A stretch of DNA of 42,185 nt. It comes from a virus. The DNA lies in IMG/VR virus record IMGVR_UViG_3300049489_000501, positions 1 to 42,185 of that record. The stretch is one strand, 5' to 3'. Below the pieces are notes generated by a model, which searched no databases, had not been told where the DNA came from, and saw only the letters and a list, made by a program, of their open reading frames with translations. A program made the translations under genes and the position numbers. The first letter of the stretch is position 1; each line of letters begins with the position of its first letter. This document shows, one piece after another, positions 31,649-38,790 of the stretch.

Positions 31649-32562
31649 AACCCCTCCTTTTGTTTTTTAAACGTCACTTTAAAATTTCTATATCCTTCGC
31701 GCTTAACCACATACTCAGATGGTCCGACCATGCCTGCAGATATTGTAAAGCCTTCGCCTTTAACTTTTTCAGCGTCTCCTATCATCGTCAAGAGTTTTGC
31801 CTTACACCCATCCTTTGCCGCCTCAAGGTCTTTAATCTTTGCACTCACCTCTTGATACATTCTTGCCTGCTCAATGATCTCATCCGTTGCATCAACGATC
31901 TTGTTAGGTTCTGCATGAGAGTAAAGCTCTTTAATAAAACGAGCGTCCTTTTCAAAATCGACCTGAGGCTCTTTTCCGATTTCTATTCTGTGCCAGAATG
32001 CCTGGGCTTTTTTCAAAATAGAGTTTCCAATGGCAGGTGCAAACTGCCTCTCTATTACAGTGAGTGAGTTACCGCCAACGAGCGCGACAAGGTAGCATCT
32101 TTGAATGCCAGCGACTAACATCTGATGTTGGATCTGAAGTTCTATATGAGGAGGTGCCTCAAGGTTTATGCCGTCATCAATCCAGTTCTTCGCATACTGA
32201 ATGCCATCAACATTCTTGATCTCAACCAAGGCCGCAGACTCAGTCCTGTAATAATCAAACGATGATCCGATCCTAAACTCTGGCACCCTTGCATAGTCTT
32301 TAAATGGTACAATATCTCGCCATTCTTTTTCTTCAGCAACGCCTCTTGCAATAGAGTCCTCAAGGCGATTACCCCATTTCATTCTCTGGTTTTCTTCGAT
32401 AGAATAAACCTTGCCTGACTTCTTTCTGTGATAAAGTTCAAACTCTGTCAGGTAGGGAGAGATGCCGAACAGTGCGGCCATATCGGTAGAGGTTAGATCC
32501 TGAGATCTCAAACTGAGCCAGTGCTCACGAGACTCGGGCTTGATCCATTTTCGAATAAGCAT
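31645..32562 (-). CDS. YqaJ-type viral recombinase / 5'-3' exonuclease, 305 aa
   Basis: PD-(D/E)XK alkaline-exonuclease fold: RSQDLTSTDMAALFGISPY at the N-terminus, MKWGNRLEDSIA (E68), GSSFDYY (D103) and LVEIKNV (E114, K116) form the catalytic centre. The C-terminal half is helical. Start ATG 32562 (MLIRKWIKPE...) has TAGGAG upstream and is preferred to the in-frame ATG at 32607. First gene of the early operon, and the exonuclease partner of RecT. Confidence 0.9.
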   Translation of the reverse strand: MLIRKWIKPESREHWLSLRSQDLTSTDMAALFGISPYLTEFELYHRKKSGKVYSIEENQRMKWGNRLEDSIARGVAEEKEWRDIVPFKDYARVPEFRIGSSFDYYRTESAALVEIKNVDGIQYAKNWIDDGINLEAPPHIELQIQHQMLVAGIQRCYLVALVGGNSLTVIERQFAPAIGNSILKKAQAFWHRIEIGKEPQVDFEKDARFIKELYSHAEPNKIVDATDEIIEQARMYQEVSAKIKDLEAAKDGCKAKLLTMIGDAEKVKGEGFTISAGMVGPSEYVVKREGYRNFKVTFKKQKEGL

Positions 32563-32587
32563 ATCAACTCCTAAATGTGATTTGTTG

Positions 32588-32624
32588 TGAGACGGTTTAT
32601 GTCTCATCTTGATACAGATTGCAA
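32588..32624 (-). promoter_or_regulatory. Early leftward promoter with palindromic operator
   Basis: Minus strand TTGCAA (32624-32619), 17-bp spacer and CATAAA (32601-32596). A perfect inverted repeat TGAGAC/GTCTCA with a 7-bp spacer (32588-32606) covers the -10 box, as in many repressor operators. About 35 nt downstream is the exonuclease RBS. The divergent lipoprotein gene starts at 32666, so one site could control both directions. Confidence 0.6.
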
Positions 32625-32665
32625 ATTAAATTTAAGTCCCCCAAAAAATAGGCGATAATAATGGT

Positions 32666-33103
32666 ATGAAAAAAATCATCTTTGTAGTTTTAACCATGTC
32701 TTTATTATCAGCCTGCCAACCCCCATCAGGAGGAGGATCTAATTCAGGCGGCGGTACAGCTGCGGCACCAACAGTGAGCGCGAACTGCCAAGGTAAACTT
32801 AATAGAGCGTGGGTTAATGAGAACACTAACCTTGCTTATGAGTTCGGATCTAACTGCATGGGAAAGATCCCATCTTGCGAGGCAAGCTTTGAATATCAGA
32901 TCCAAGAATCCGATTCATCTGGCGGCACCATTTTAATTTATGTATCTGCCTCGACTCCATATAACAACCTCTGCCCTGCACCTGGCACAGGCACGACTTG
33001 TACCTATGACTTTGATACAGACAGAGGGGTAACAAGAGGCATGTTCGTCAGATGCGACGGCGGCCAAGTTGTTTATTATAGATCATCTTACGGCGTTGAA
33101 TAG
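32666..33103 (+). CDS. Outer-surface lipoprotein, 145 aa (accessory gene)
   Basis: Lipoprotein signal MKKIIFVVLTMSLLSAC with lipobox LSAC (C17), then a low-complexity Gly/Ser linker, then a mature domain of about 105 residues with six to seven Cys (NCQGK, NCMG, SCEA, LCPAP, TCTYDF, RCDGG) that could form disulphides. No known domain. It is on the plus strand between the early promoter and the endolysin, with which it overlaps 3'-to-3' by 21 nt. A GATAAT lies just upstream; the RBS is weak. A lone lipoprotein in such a place is the typical context of a superinfection-exclusion or lysogenic-conversion 'moron'. Confidence 0.75.
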   Translation: MKKIIFVVLTMSLLSACQPPSGGGSNSGGGTAAAPTVSANCQGKLNRAWVNENTNLAYEFGSNCMGKIPSCEASFEYQIQESDSSGGTILIYVSASTPYNNLCPAPGTGTTCTYDFDTDRGVTRGMFVRCDGGQVVYYRSSYGVE

Positions 33104-33826
33104 CCTCTCTCGAAACTTACTCATTGGTAAAGAGAGGCTCCCACCGGGGTCCACTTTCCTCCACTTACCTATTCCTTTAACGCCAGCCACCTCATGGTGA
33201 CCGAGCACATAATCAAAGCTAAACACCTCAGGATTGTTCGACTTAAGCCACAGCAAGAGCTTAACTAAAGACTCCTCTTGTGCCTCAGTATATTTTTTGT
33301 AAATACCCTTTGGACATTCATGAGCATCCGTGACAACTCTTGTTTCCTCTTTCGGATACTTAACCCCAAACCATGAAGTATAATTATCATCCAGCTTGCC
33401 AGCACAAGAAACCTCAATGCCTACCAAGTAACGACTCACCCCAGATCCAAGTCCAGGCCATTTACTCTCACCTGCATGATAACCCCAACGATCAAGGGGA
33501 AACGATTGATAAACAACCCCTGTTGGTCCGATCACAAAAAACGTGTATCCGTTTTTAATCCCACCCATCACAGTATTCTCAGCATTTTTTTCTGTCTGAT
33601 CACGGCCTGAGGTATAGTGAACAATCGCGCCCTCAGGATAACCTTTGCGGTATTTACCTTGTGTCGGCATCTCTGCTCCCTTCAAGATAACTGCATCAGG
33701 ATACCAGAGTTTTTTCTGTCCAACGGCATCCATGTTCGGACGAGGAGGCTCGGCCTTTGGAGGCACGATCATAGGCGCTGCGCTAACAAATAAAGACTTA
33801 ACCCATTCAATAAATTTCTGAAACAT
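33083..33826 (-). CDS. N-acetylmuramoyl-L-alanine amidase endolysin, 247 aa
   Basis: Amidase_2/PGRP-type zinc amidase: IVHYTSG (H70), a mid-domain GYHAGES (H117) and SRYLVGIEVSC, then VLGHHEVAG (H210/H211) and KVDPGG (D226) as zinc ligands/catalytic residues; length is normal. The N-terminus has a hydrophobic, aromatic FIEWVKSLFVSAAPMIVPP (residues 5-23), which could be a weak signal-arrest-release or membrane-association segment. RBS GAGGG. It cleaves peptidoglycan for lysis and is the last gene of the late block, separated from the lysis cassette by the plus-strand cassette. Confidence 0.9.
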   Translation of the reverse strand: MFQKFIEWVKSLFVSAAPMIVPPKAEPPRPNMDAVGQKKLWYPDAVILKGAEMPTQGKYRKGYPEGAIVHYTSGRDQTEKNAENTVMGGIKNGYTFFVIGPTGVVYQSFPLDRWGYHAGESKWPGLGSGVSRYLVGIEVSCAGKLDDNYTSWFGVKYPKEETRVVTDAHECPKGIYKKYTEAQEESLVKLLLWLKSNNPEVFSFDYVLGHHEVAGVKGIGKWRKVDPGGSLSLPMSKFRERLFNAVR

Positions 33827-33896
33827 AAAACCCTCTTTTCAATTGATGATTACTCAAACCAATGTTGAGATCAACCAAAACAAATGAGGGGGAAAC

Positions 33897-34112
33897 TTGG
33901 CTAAAGTAGAGATTATTATTGAGGACTTGCCAGATGGAAAGGTCAAGATAACATCAAATCCAACTATGGAGACGATGATCAAAATGGAAATATCTGGATC
34001 AAGAGAACTAACCTCAGCGCATGGATACGCGTATGCCTGCTTAAACGAGATTAGAAAACTCTCAAAGTCCTTAGATCCTACAAATAAATTGATCATCCCA
34101 AGACTTAAGTGA
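33897..34112 (+). CDS. Small conserved-type phage protein, 71 aa
   Basis: Product reads MAKVEIIIEDLPDGKVKITS, with METMIKMEISG and LTSAHGYAYACLNEIRKLSK. The 'IEDLPDGKVKI-S-P--E-M-KM-ISG--LTSAHGYA' pattern belongs to small phage proteins of unknown function that I have seen repeatedly in environmental phages. Start is TTG 33897 with GAGGGGG upstream. First gene of a plus-strand cassette; the promoter would lie in 33827-33896, which has a CTCAA/TTGAG inverted repeat (33853-33857/33865-33869). Confidence 0.6.
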   Translation: MAKVEIIIEDLPDGKVKITSNPTMETMIKMEISGSRELTSAHGYAYACLNEIRKLSKSLDPTNKLIIPRLK

Positions 34113-34303
34113 CAGTCGAAACTCAAATATCAGAATGCGGTACAATTATCCTGATCATCCTTAAACAAGAGGATGAGGATACAATAAAGATCGAAGTTGA
34201 TATTGATGAGTGCAGAGAACTAATGCTTATGCTCAACGAAACCATAATCAAAGCTGGGGTGATGAGTGAGTTCTTCGCCGGAAAATTCAAATCCAAAAAC
34301 TAA
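34109..34303 (+). CDS. Small plus-strand protein, 64 aa
   Basis: Product MTVETQISECGTIILIILKQ, then EDEDTIKIEVDIDECRELML and a helical C-terminus. Start GTG 34109 overlaps the previous stop (GTGA), so it is coupled. Related in style to the 71-aa protein (acidic, beta then helix), perhaps a diverged copy. Its 3' end overlaps the CsrA-like gene by 38 nt. Function unknown. Confidence 0.55.
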   Translation: MTVETQISECGTIILIILKQEDEDTIKIEVDIDECRELMLMLNETIIKAGVMSEFFAGKFKSKN

Positions 34304-34454
34304 GAAAGATTTCGGTAAGCTTAGAGTGACTGTTAAGCAAGGCCAGCCGATTTATATTGGCGAGGATATTGTTATCGCATTTAAGTTCGACTCAAGATCT
34401 CAATTGCAATTACTCGTTATCGCACCAAAGGAAATCAAAGTTCGCAGGGGATAA
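34266..34454 (+). CDS. CsrA/RsmA-like RNA-binding regulator, 62 aa
   Basis: Residues 19-62 align without gaps to the whole beta-barrel core of CsrA (E. coli residues 2-45). Identical or equivalent positions include T22 (T5), G26 (G9), I31-G32 (I14-G15), Q46 (Q29), V51 (V34), APKE 53-56 (36-39), V59 (V42) and R61 (R44), the key RNA-binding arginine. L4 and R6 of CsrA are replaced by Val, and the C-terminal helix is missing. A 17-residue polar extension precedes it. Start GTG 34266, with no good RBS, so the exact start is uncertain. Likely role: binding GGA-containing leaders of host or phage mRNAs, or competing with host CsrA. Confidence 0.72.
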   Translation: MSSSPENSNPKTKKDFGKLRVTVKQGQPIYIGEDIVIAFKFDSRSQLQLLVIAPKEIKVRRG

Positions 34455-34459
34455 ATAAG

Positions 34460-34720
34460 TTAGTTGCATTTATTCTGGTTATTGATAACGTACTCTTTCA
34501 CTTCAGCAAAATCTTTTTGGCTTAAACAAAAATATCCGTTCATCTCTTTGACTGGGATCGTTCGATCAAACTGAATAATGAAATTCTTTTTATCGATGAC
34601 TTTATAAACCCTGCCTTCATCAAGCTGAGTATCTAGTACGGTAGGCTCAACGTCTGGAAACTCAGAACACGCGGCAAAGATAAGCGCCGTAATAATGATG
34701 CTACTTTTTAGATATTCCAT
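34460..34720 (-). CDS. Small lipoprotein, candidate outer-membrane spanin, 86 aa
   Basis: Signal peptide MEYLKSSIIITALIFAAC with lipid-acceptor C18 (sequence FAAC, a weaker lipobox), then a 68-residue mature part. It overlaps the end of the preceding 91-aa gene by 20 nt and lies in a cassette with two other membrane/helical genes. Position after a membrane/coiled-coil gene in a lysis cassette suggests an o-spanin, though it is less Pro-rich than usual Rz1 proteins; it could be another periplasmic lipoprotein. Confidence 0.55.
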   Translation of the reverse strand: MEYLKSSIIITALIFAACSEFPDVEPTVLDTQLDEGRVYKVIDKKNFIIQFDRTIPVKEMNGYFCLSQKDFAEVKEYVINNQNKCN

Positions 34721-34976
34721 TTATTAACGCCTCTTCGAGTTTGATTTTTTCAAGCCTGAGTTTTTCTTTTTCCTCAAGTGTAAGTCCACCCTTAGCGTCT
34801 GAGATAGCGTCGAATTTTAAAACGAGATCCTCATATTGAGCGATAGTTTTTTTGACGTGCTCCTCAATGCGCTTTGAGGCAAGCTGATCCTGTAGCTCTT
34901 TAGATGCCTTAGCCCATAGATATTCTAGGAGCTTAGGAATAATCGCCGCCAATAAACCAGCCAGCCACGCCTGCAT
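34701..34976 (-). CDS. Lysis-cassette protein with N-terminal hydrophobic segment, 91 aa
   Basis: ATG 34976 lies one base from the previous stop and is preferred to the earlier in-frame start at 35009. Product MQAWLAGLLAAIIPKLLEYL starts with a hydrophobic/amphipathic helix, followed by a long coiled coil (KELQDQLASKRIEEHVKKTI) and a Glu/Lys-rich tail. It could be an i-spanin or a holin-like protein. Placement among lysis genes is the main evidence. Confidence 0.5.
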   Translation of the reverse strand: MQAWLAGLLAAIIPKLLEYLWAKASKELQDQLASKRIEEHVKKTIAQYEDLVLKFDAISDAKGGLTLEEKEKLRLEKIKLEEALINGISKK

Positions 34977-34977
34977 A

Positions 34978-35184
34978 TTACTTAACCAACTCAGCTTTAA
35001 TATAATCAATCGCCTTCAAGAGGATCTCTTTATCAAGGTCAGTCCCTTTGATAAGATCAACATCTCCCGCCTCGATCTTTGCCTTTAGAGCATCAACCGC
35101 AGGGATAACCATTGCCGCAACAGCAACAGATACGACAACTTTCCCCTCTTTATAATCTAGCTCAACACCATTTAAAACTTCCAT
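34978..35184 (-). CDS. Small lysis-cassette protein, 68 aa
   Basis: MEVLNGVELDYKEGKVVVSV followed by AVAAMVIPAVDALKAKIEAG: one moderately hydrophobic stretch (about residues 15-33) between charged segments. No recognised domain. RBS GGAAAG before the ATG. Could be a small virion or lysis-control protein; the class (holin or antiholin) is not clear. Confidence 0.5.
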   Translation of the reverse strand: MEVLNGVELDYKEGKVVVSVAVAAMVIPAVDALKAKIEAGDVDLIKGTDLDKEILLKAIDYIKAELVK

Positions 35185-35185
35185 T

Positions 35186-35431
35186 TTACTTTCCTTCCTT
35201 AGATGAATCGAGTTTCGTCTCGATCCTTGTTAATCGATCATTGATTTGAATTAACTGCAATCGCACTTCTTTGTTGATCTCTTTTGATTCTAACTTAATG
35301 TCAGCAATCTCAGAGGCAGATGTATTCGAAGTGTATGCGATAAAAGATAACCACATGATACCGCCAACCAAGGCGGGTATGCTCGCAAAGACTGCCCATA
35401 TTGGTATCGTGGTTTTCTCGTTCAAGTTCAT
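35186..35431 (-). CDS. Single-TM coiled-coil protein, candidate holin or i-spanin, 81 aa
   Basis: Start ATG 35431 overlaps the fibre stop (TAATG). One N-terminal membrane helix (IPIWAVFASIPALVGGIMWL, about residues 8-28) followed by a periplasmic-looking coiled coil (KLESKEINKEVRLQLIQIND and RLTRIETKLDSS). This is the topology of an inner-membrane spanin or of class III-type holins. Together with the lipoprotein at 34460-34720 it could form the spanin pair. Confidence 0.55.
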   Translation of the reverse strand: MNLNEKTTIPIWAVFASIPALVGGIMWLSFIAYTSNTSASEIADIKLESKEINKEVRLQLIQINDRLTRIETKLDSSKEGK

Positions 35432-37278
35432 TAGCGGGGTCCTACGCAAGTGATGTTTACATTAAATGCATCGACCGGACCAGTGCCAGGTACAGAGCAT
35501 AATATAGGAATGTTCGTAGACGAAACTGCCGAGGCTGTATTTATTAAACAAACTGCACCGCCGGTAATAGTACAGCTTGGCGCAGATGAAAAAACGCCTG
35601 AGTTTATTGGCACAGTATATAGTCCTGTTGACGTTCTGGTTACTGTACCAAATGCACCGCTTGTCACATAAGTCGTACAAGGCGAGGACGTACAATTTGA
35701 AGATGACGTGCCCCCTGAAAATGTAATGTGTTCAATTCTTGTTAGGCCTGCGCTACCGCTCGTCACCCCGCCAACCAAGAGAGGCGCGTTTTGGTTTGTT
35801 GTCCAGCCTACGATAGGTACGCGATAAAAAAACTTTACGACCTCTCCTGAGTTTGCAATCTGATTACCATTTGCAGGGACTACTGAGTTTGTCGAGCCTG
35901 CTCTATTTACCCCAAGATTTATGTATGTTTGATTCGATGCAGGCATTAGAGAATTAATTTCATTCGAGTTTATAATACTGATACCACCCATGCCGACAAC
36001 ACTAGCTGCAGCAACTACCGATGTATCCGCAGTAACATTACCCGAAACGCCTCCAAATCCTAAAGATACACGACCCTCAACAGCTGTCGATGTGCCAGAC
36101 GTGAATGTCACAAAGCCCTCTAAAAACTGCCCGTCTCGCCTAGAACAGGCGCTTGAAACTGTTACCGTACCAAAGCCAGTATATGTCGGTGTATATGGAA
36201 TACAGTTTGTGTCCGATTGATCCATGCGAACGGCGTTTTGGGATGAAGTAGGGAAATAATAAACGTCGAGCTTAAACTGAGTGCCAGCGGCATCTGCGCG
36301 AATCTGACAACCTGTCGTCGTAATTGAATTCGATTGAATGGTGAAGGTCGTTGATCCTTGTCCTGCAGTATAATTTATATACGCAGATCCAGGCGTTGAT
36401 CCGGCAGAGGTCGCACCTATACCAAAAGCATTTGATGCATTTGTGCCATCTGAAATCCTGAAAGTACAAGTACCAGCGGAGTCACTGAAAAAGTTTCCGG
36501 CAGGTTGAAACATATAAACGCCAGGCTTAATACTTGGTAAAATCAAACCGGGTATTTTTGTACCAGGCGCTTGAGCTTGCCCGGCCACAGCCTGAGCGCC
36601 GCAATCTGAATCGGCTGCAAATGTTAAGAAAGTTGATCCCGTGTTATTGTTATTCCAAATACAGTTGGACGCGCCTGCAATAGTAATTGCCCCAACCCAT
36701 TCAGCCTGAGCAACAGGTCCGACGTTTCTTGCAAGACCTGCATAAAAATTATCAAGCTTAATATTTGTGCCTGTTGTATTATTCGAATCAATGACTAGAT
36801 CATAAGGCCCATCAGTCGATGATCCACATGGAGCATTCACGCGGTATCGTTGAGATCTGTTTGACTGTTCAACCATTGCAGTCGTTGTGCCGCTAACCTG
36901 AGTCCCATTATTTTCTAAGTAAACATCGTAATGAGGCACCGCTGTTGCCGATGTAAACACATCAACAGAAAACTCGCAGTTCTGTCCATAGAGTTCTCGG
37001 TCAAAAGCTTTTGCTCTTAACTTCACAGTCCCAGATGCAGACGTTGCAGTTAAACTTAGAGACTGAGTCCCTTGAAGTTTTTCAGTCGTCGTGAGTGCGC
37101 ACGTTGCAAACGATGTGCAAGTAACCCCTGCCAAGTTCTTATCAAAGTAGGGATTGACTGCATAGTTTCTAAAGCCTGAGTTATTTCCATCAATATAATC
37201 AGCGTTTAAAGTTCTCACAGACTGAGCATCTGCGACCGATGCGATCAAAATTAAAATAACTAAAATCAATTTATTCAT
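35431..37278 (-). CDS. Secretion-signal-bearing fibre-like protein, 615 aa
   Basis: Start ATG 37278 is chosen over an in-frame start at 37320 because AAGGAG is correctly spaced and it begins 4 nt after the fibre stop. Product begins MNKLILVILILIASVADAQS, a good Sec signal peptide with an Ala-x-Ala-like cleavage region, then a carbohydrate-binding-module-like N-terminal domain (SATVKLRAK..., NSNNTTGTNIKLDNFYAGL, about residues 20-190) and repeated Ser/Thr/Gly beta-rich domains of the type found in receptor-binding proteins (about 190-615). Location directly after the tail fibre suggests a second receptor-binding protein, yet the signal peptide would send it to the periplasm. Confidence 0.65.
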   Translation of the reverse strand: MNKLILVILILIASVADAQSVRTLNADYIDGNNSGFRNYAVNPYFDKNLAGVTCTSFATCALTTTEKLQGTQSLSLTATSASGTVKLRAKAFDRELYGQNCEFSVDVFTSATAVPHYDVYLENNGTQVSGTTTAMVEQSNRSQRYRVNAPCGSSTDGPYDLVIDSNNTTGTNIKLDNFYAGLARNVGPVAQAEWVGAITIAGASNCIWNNNNTGSTFLTFAADSDCGAQAVAGQAQAPGTKIPGLILPSIKPGVYMFQPAGNFFSDSAGTCTFRISDGTNASNAFGIGATSAGSTPGSAYINYTAGQGSTTFTIQSNSITTTGCQIRADAAGTQFKLDVYYFPTSSQNAVRMDQSDTNCIPYTPTYTGFGTVTVSSACSRRDGQFLEGFVTFTSGTSTAVEGRVSLGFGGVSGNVTADTSVVAAASVVGMGGISIINSNEINSLMPASNQTYINLGVNRAGSTNSVVPANGNQIANSGEVVKFFYRVPIVGWTTNQNAPLLVGGVTSGSAGLTRIEHITFSGGTSSSNCTSSPCTTYVTSGAFGTVTRTSTGLYTVPINSGVFSSAPSCTITGGAVCLINTASAVSSTNIPILCSVPGTGPVDAFNVNITCVGPR

Positions 37279-37282
37279 AAAC

Positions 37283-38737
37283 TTAGTCTCTCCTTGAAGT
37301 TTCAACCCAGACAGATCCATCCCAAATTAAACTTAAATTAGTTTTATTGTATGAAAACCATGGACCATCTAAACTTAACCCAGTGCCGTCATCAAGCTTT
37401 ATATAATCAGTATCCGACGTGCCATGGATCTGCATTCTTTGACCAACGATTGTACCAGCTGTAATCTGAGGACTTGCTGATATATCACTCTCTCCTGCTA
37501 CAGATCCGACAACAAAAATAATCTGATCATTCGCAGTCGTTGACATGTGCGAGGCCCCTGATGTGATACCTGTTGCAGCAACGACAGATCTCGGTGATCC
37601 AGTTGATCCGAACAAAGTTGTATTGCCGCCGCCAGATCCCCCAATAACTTGCCATCTGGATGAGTTAGAATCATAACCCAAAATTACAGCTGAGCCTGCG
37701 AGCATAGTAAGATCTTGGCCAGTGCCAGTTAAGATCCTGTTCTCAGCCGTGCCGCCTGAATTATTTATTAACGTGATGGTAACGCCTGTATCGTTTTTAA
37801 GAATAATGATCTGACCATTTTGAGGGGATGCGATGTTGTTAATCGAAACAAGTCCTGCATTTGTTAAATCAACAAACGATCTTGTCGGAGTAATGCTCTG
37901 GCCCGATCCTGCAGTTGTCGAATCAACTTGCTGTTCTAATCTTAAAAGCGCCTGCATAATCAAAGCGCCTGTCATCGTATCGCCAGCTTTTGCGACTCTG
38001 TTATCAATGTCGCCTTGGAGTTCTGCAAGGGCCGCGTTTAATTCTGTCGCTGCCAAGTTTCCAGATGCCGCCGTCGTAAACGTGTTACTTGCGACAACAA
38101 AAGTTTTATTCGTAACAGTCTTTGTATTATCCTCAGTCAGCAATAAAGAAGTATCTGCAATGCCATGGATATTTGTCGTATCAGCCTCATGCGCTGCAAT
38201 CGAGGTCACTGTCGGGCCAACATCTAACCCATCGCCTGTCGGATTTACAATGATCGATGCGCCTGGATTTCCAACGATAGAGGCAGGTATTGTCGTATCA
38301 AACGCAGACGGCAAAACAGTCGTTGCCATTTTAAGAGACCTATCAAGATCATCTTGCTGTTGCTGATCGATCATCACAAGCTTATCAAACTGATCCTCAT
38401 GGATCTCTGGATAAAACGCGCCCTGATTTCTAATATCAGTTTCTTGAACTAATGGGATTATTCGCCTGATCGTAATCACATAACCAGACTTTAAATCACC
38501 CTCAGCGTCGATCCAGTCAAACGCTCCATTCACAAGCGGTATAGTGCCGCCGCTTGCAGATCCAACCCCTGTCACCGTGTAGTGAGTCGTCTTAGTTAAA
38601 ACAGTTTCAACGTCATCAGTATCTCGAACAATGACCTGAATATCGTCATCGTCAAAGATTCGAAATGTGTAGTTGTAAGTATCAACCGATCCGTTTCCAA
38701 CATAATCATTTCGATTGTTTGCATTTGATAAACTCAT
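37283..38737 (-). CDS. T7-type tail fibre protein, 484 aa
   Basis: The N-terminus is the gp17-like fibre-anchor domain: GNGSVDTYNYTFRIFDDDDI, VETVLTKTTHYTVTGVG, YVITIRRIIPLVQETDIRNQ and DQFDKLVMIDQQQQDDLDRS (about residues 14-155), which binds the adaptor/nozzle. The remainder is Thr/Ser/Gly-rich with a helical stretch (ELNAALAELQGDIDNRVAKA) and ends in a beta-rich tip, which would bind the host receptor. RBS GAGG. It lies after the giant virion protein and before the signal-bearing fibre-like gene, as in other T7-like gene orders. Confidence 0.85.
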   Translation of the reverse strand: MSLSNANNRNDYVGNGSVDTYNYTFRIFDDDDIQVIVRDTDDVETVLTKTTHYTVTGVGSASGGTIPLVNGAFDWIDAEGDLKSGYVITIRRIIPLVQETDIRNQGAFYPEIHEDQFDKLVMIDQQQQDDLDRSLKMATTVLPSAFDTTIPASIVGNPGASIIVNPTGDGLDVGPTVTSIAAHEADTTNIHGIADTSLLLTEDNTKTVTNKTFVVASNTFTTAASGNLAATELNAALAELQGDIDNRVAKAGDTMTGALIMQALLRLEQQVDSTTAGSGQSITPTRSFVDLTNAGLVSINNIASPQNGQIIILKNDTGVTITLINNSGGTAENRILTGTGQDLTMLAGSAVILGYDSNSSRWQVIGGSGGGNTTLFGSTGSPRSVVAATGITSGASHMSTTANDQIIFVVGSVAGESDISASPQITAGTIVGQRMQIHGTSDTDYIKLDDGTGLSLDGPWFSYNKTNLSLIWDGSVWVETSRRD

Positions 38738-38790
38738 TTATGAACCTCGATTCATTTCAAGAAAAATCCAATCCTTAGTCAATCCAATTA

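Noticed and set aside
33854-34126. Minus-strand open frame of 90 codons opposite the first plus-strand cassette gene
   Set aside because: No RBS, and its start would lie within the coupled plus-strand pair; the plus-strand genes have a TTG with GAGGGGG and a GTGA overlap.
37833-38366. A long plus-strand open frame of 177 codons within the tail fibre gene
   Set aside because: It mirrors the fibre frame, has no RBS and is low-complexity; it is a composition shadow of the minus-strand gene.
35431-38737. Possible BPP-1-type diversity-generating retroelement acting on the fibres
   Set aside because: The head genes are BPP-1-like, but no reverse transcriptase gene and no template/variable repeat pair could be seen.
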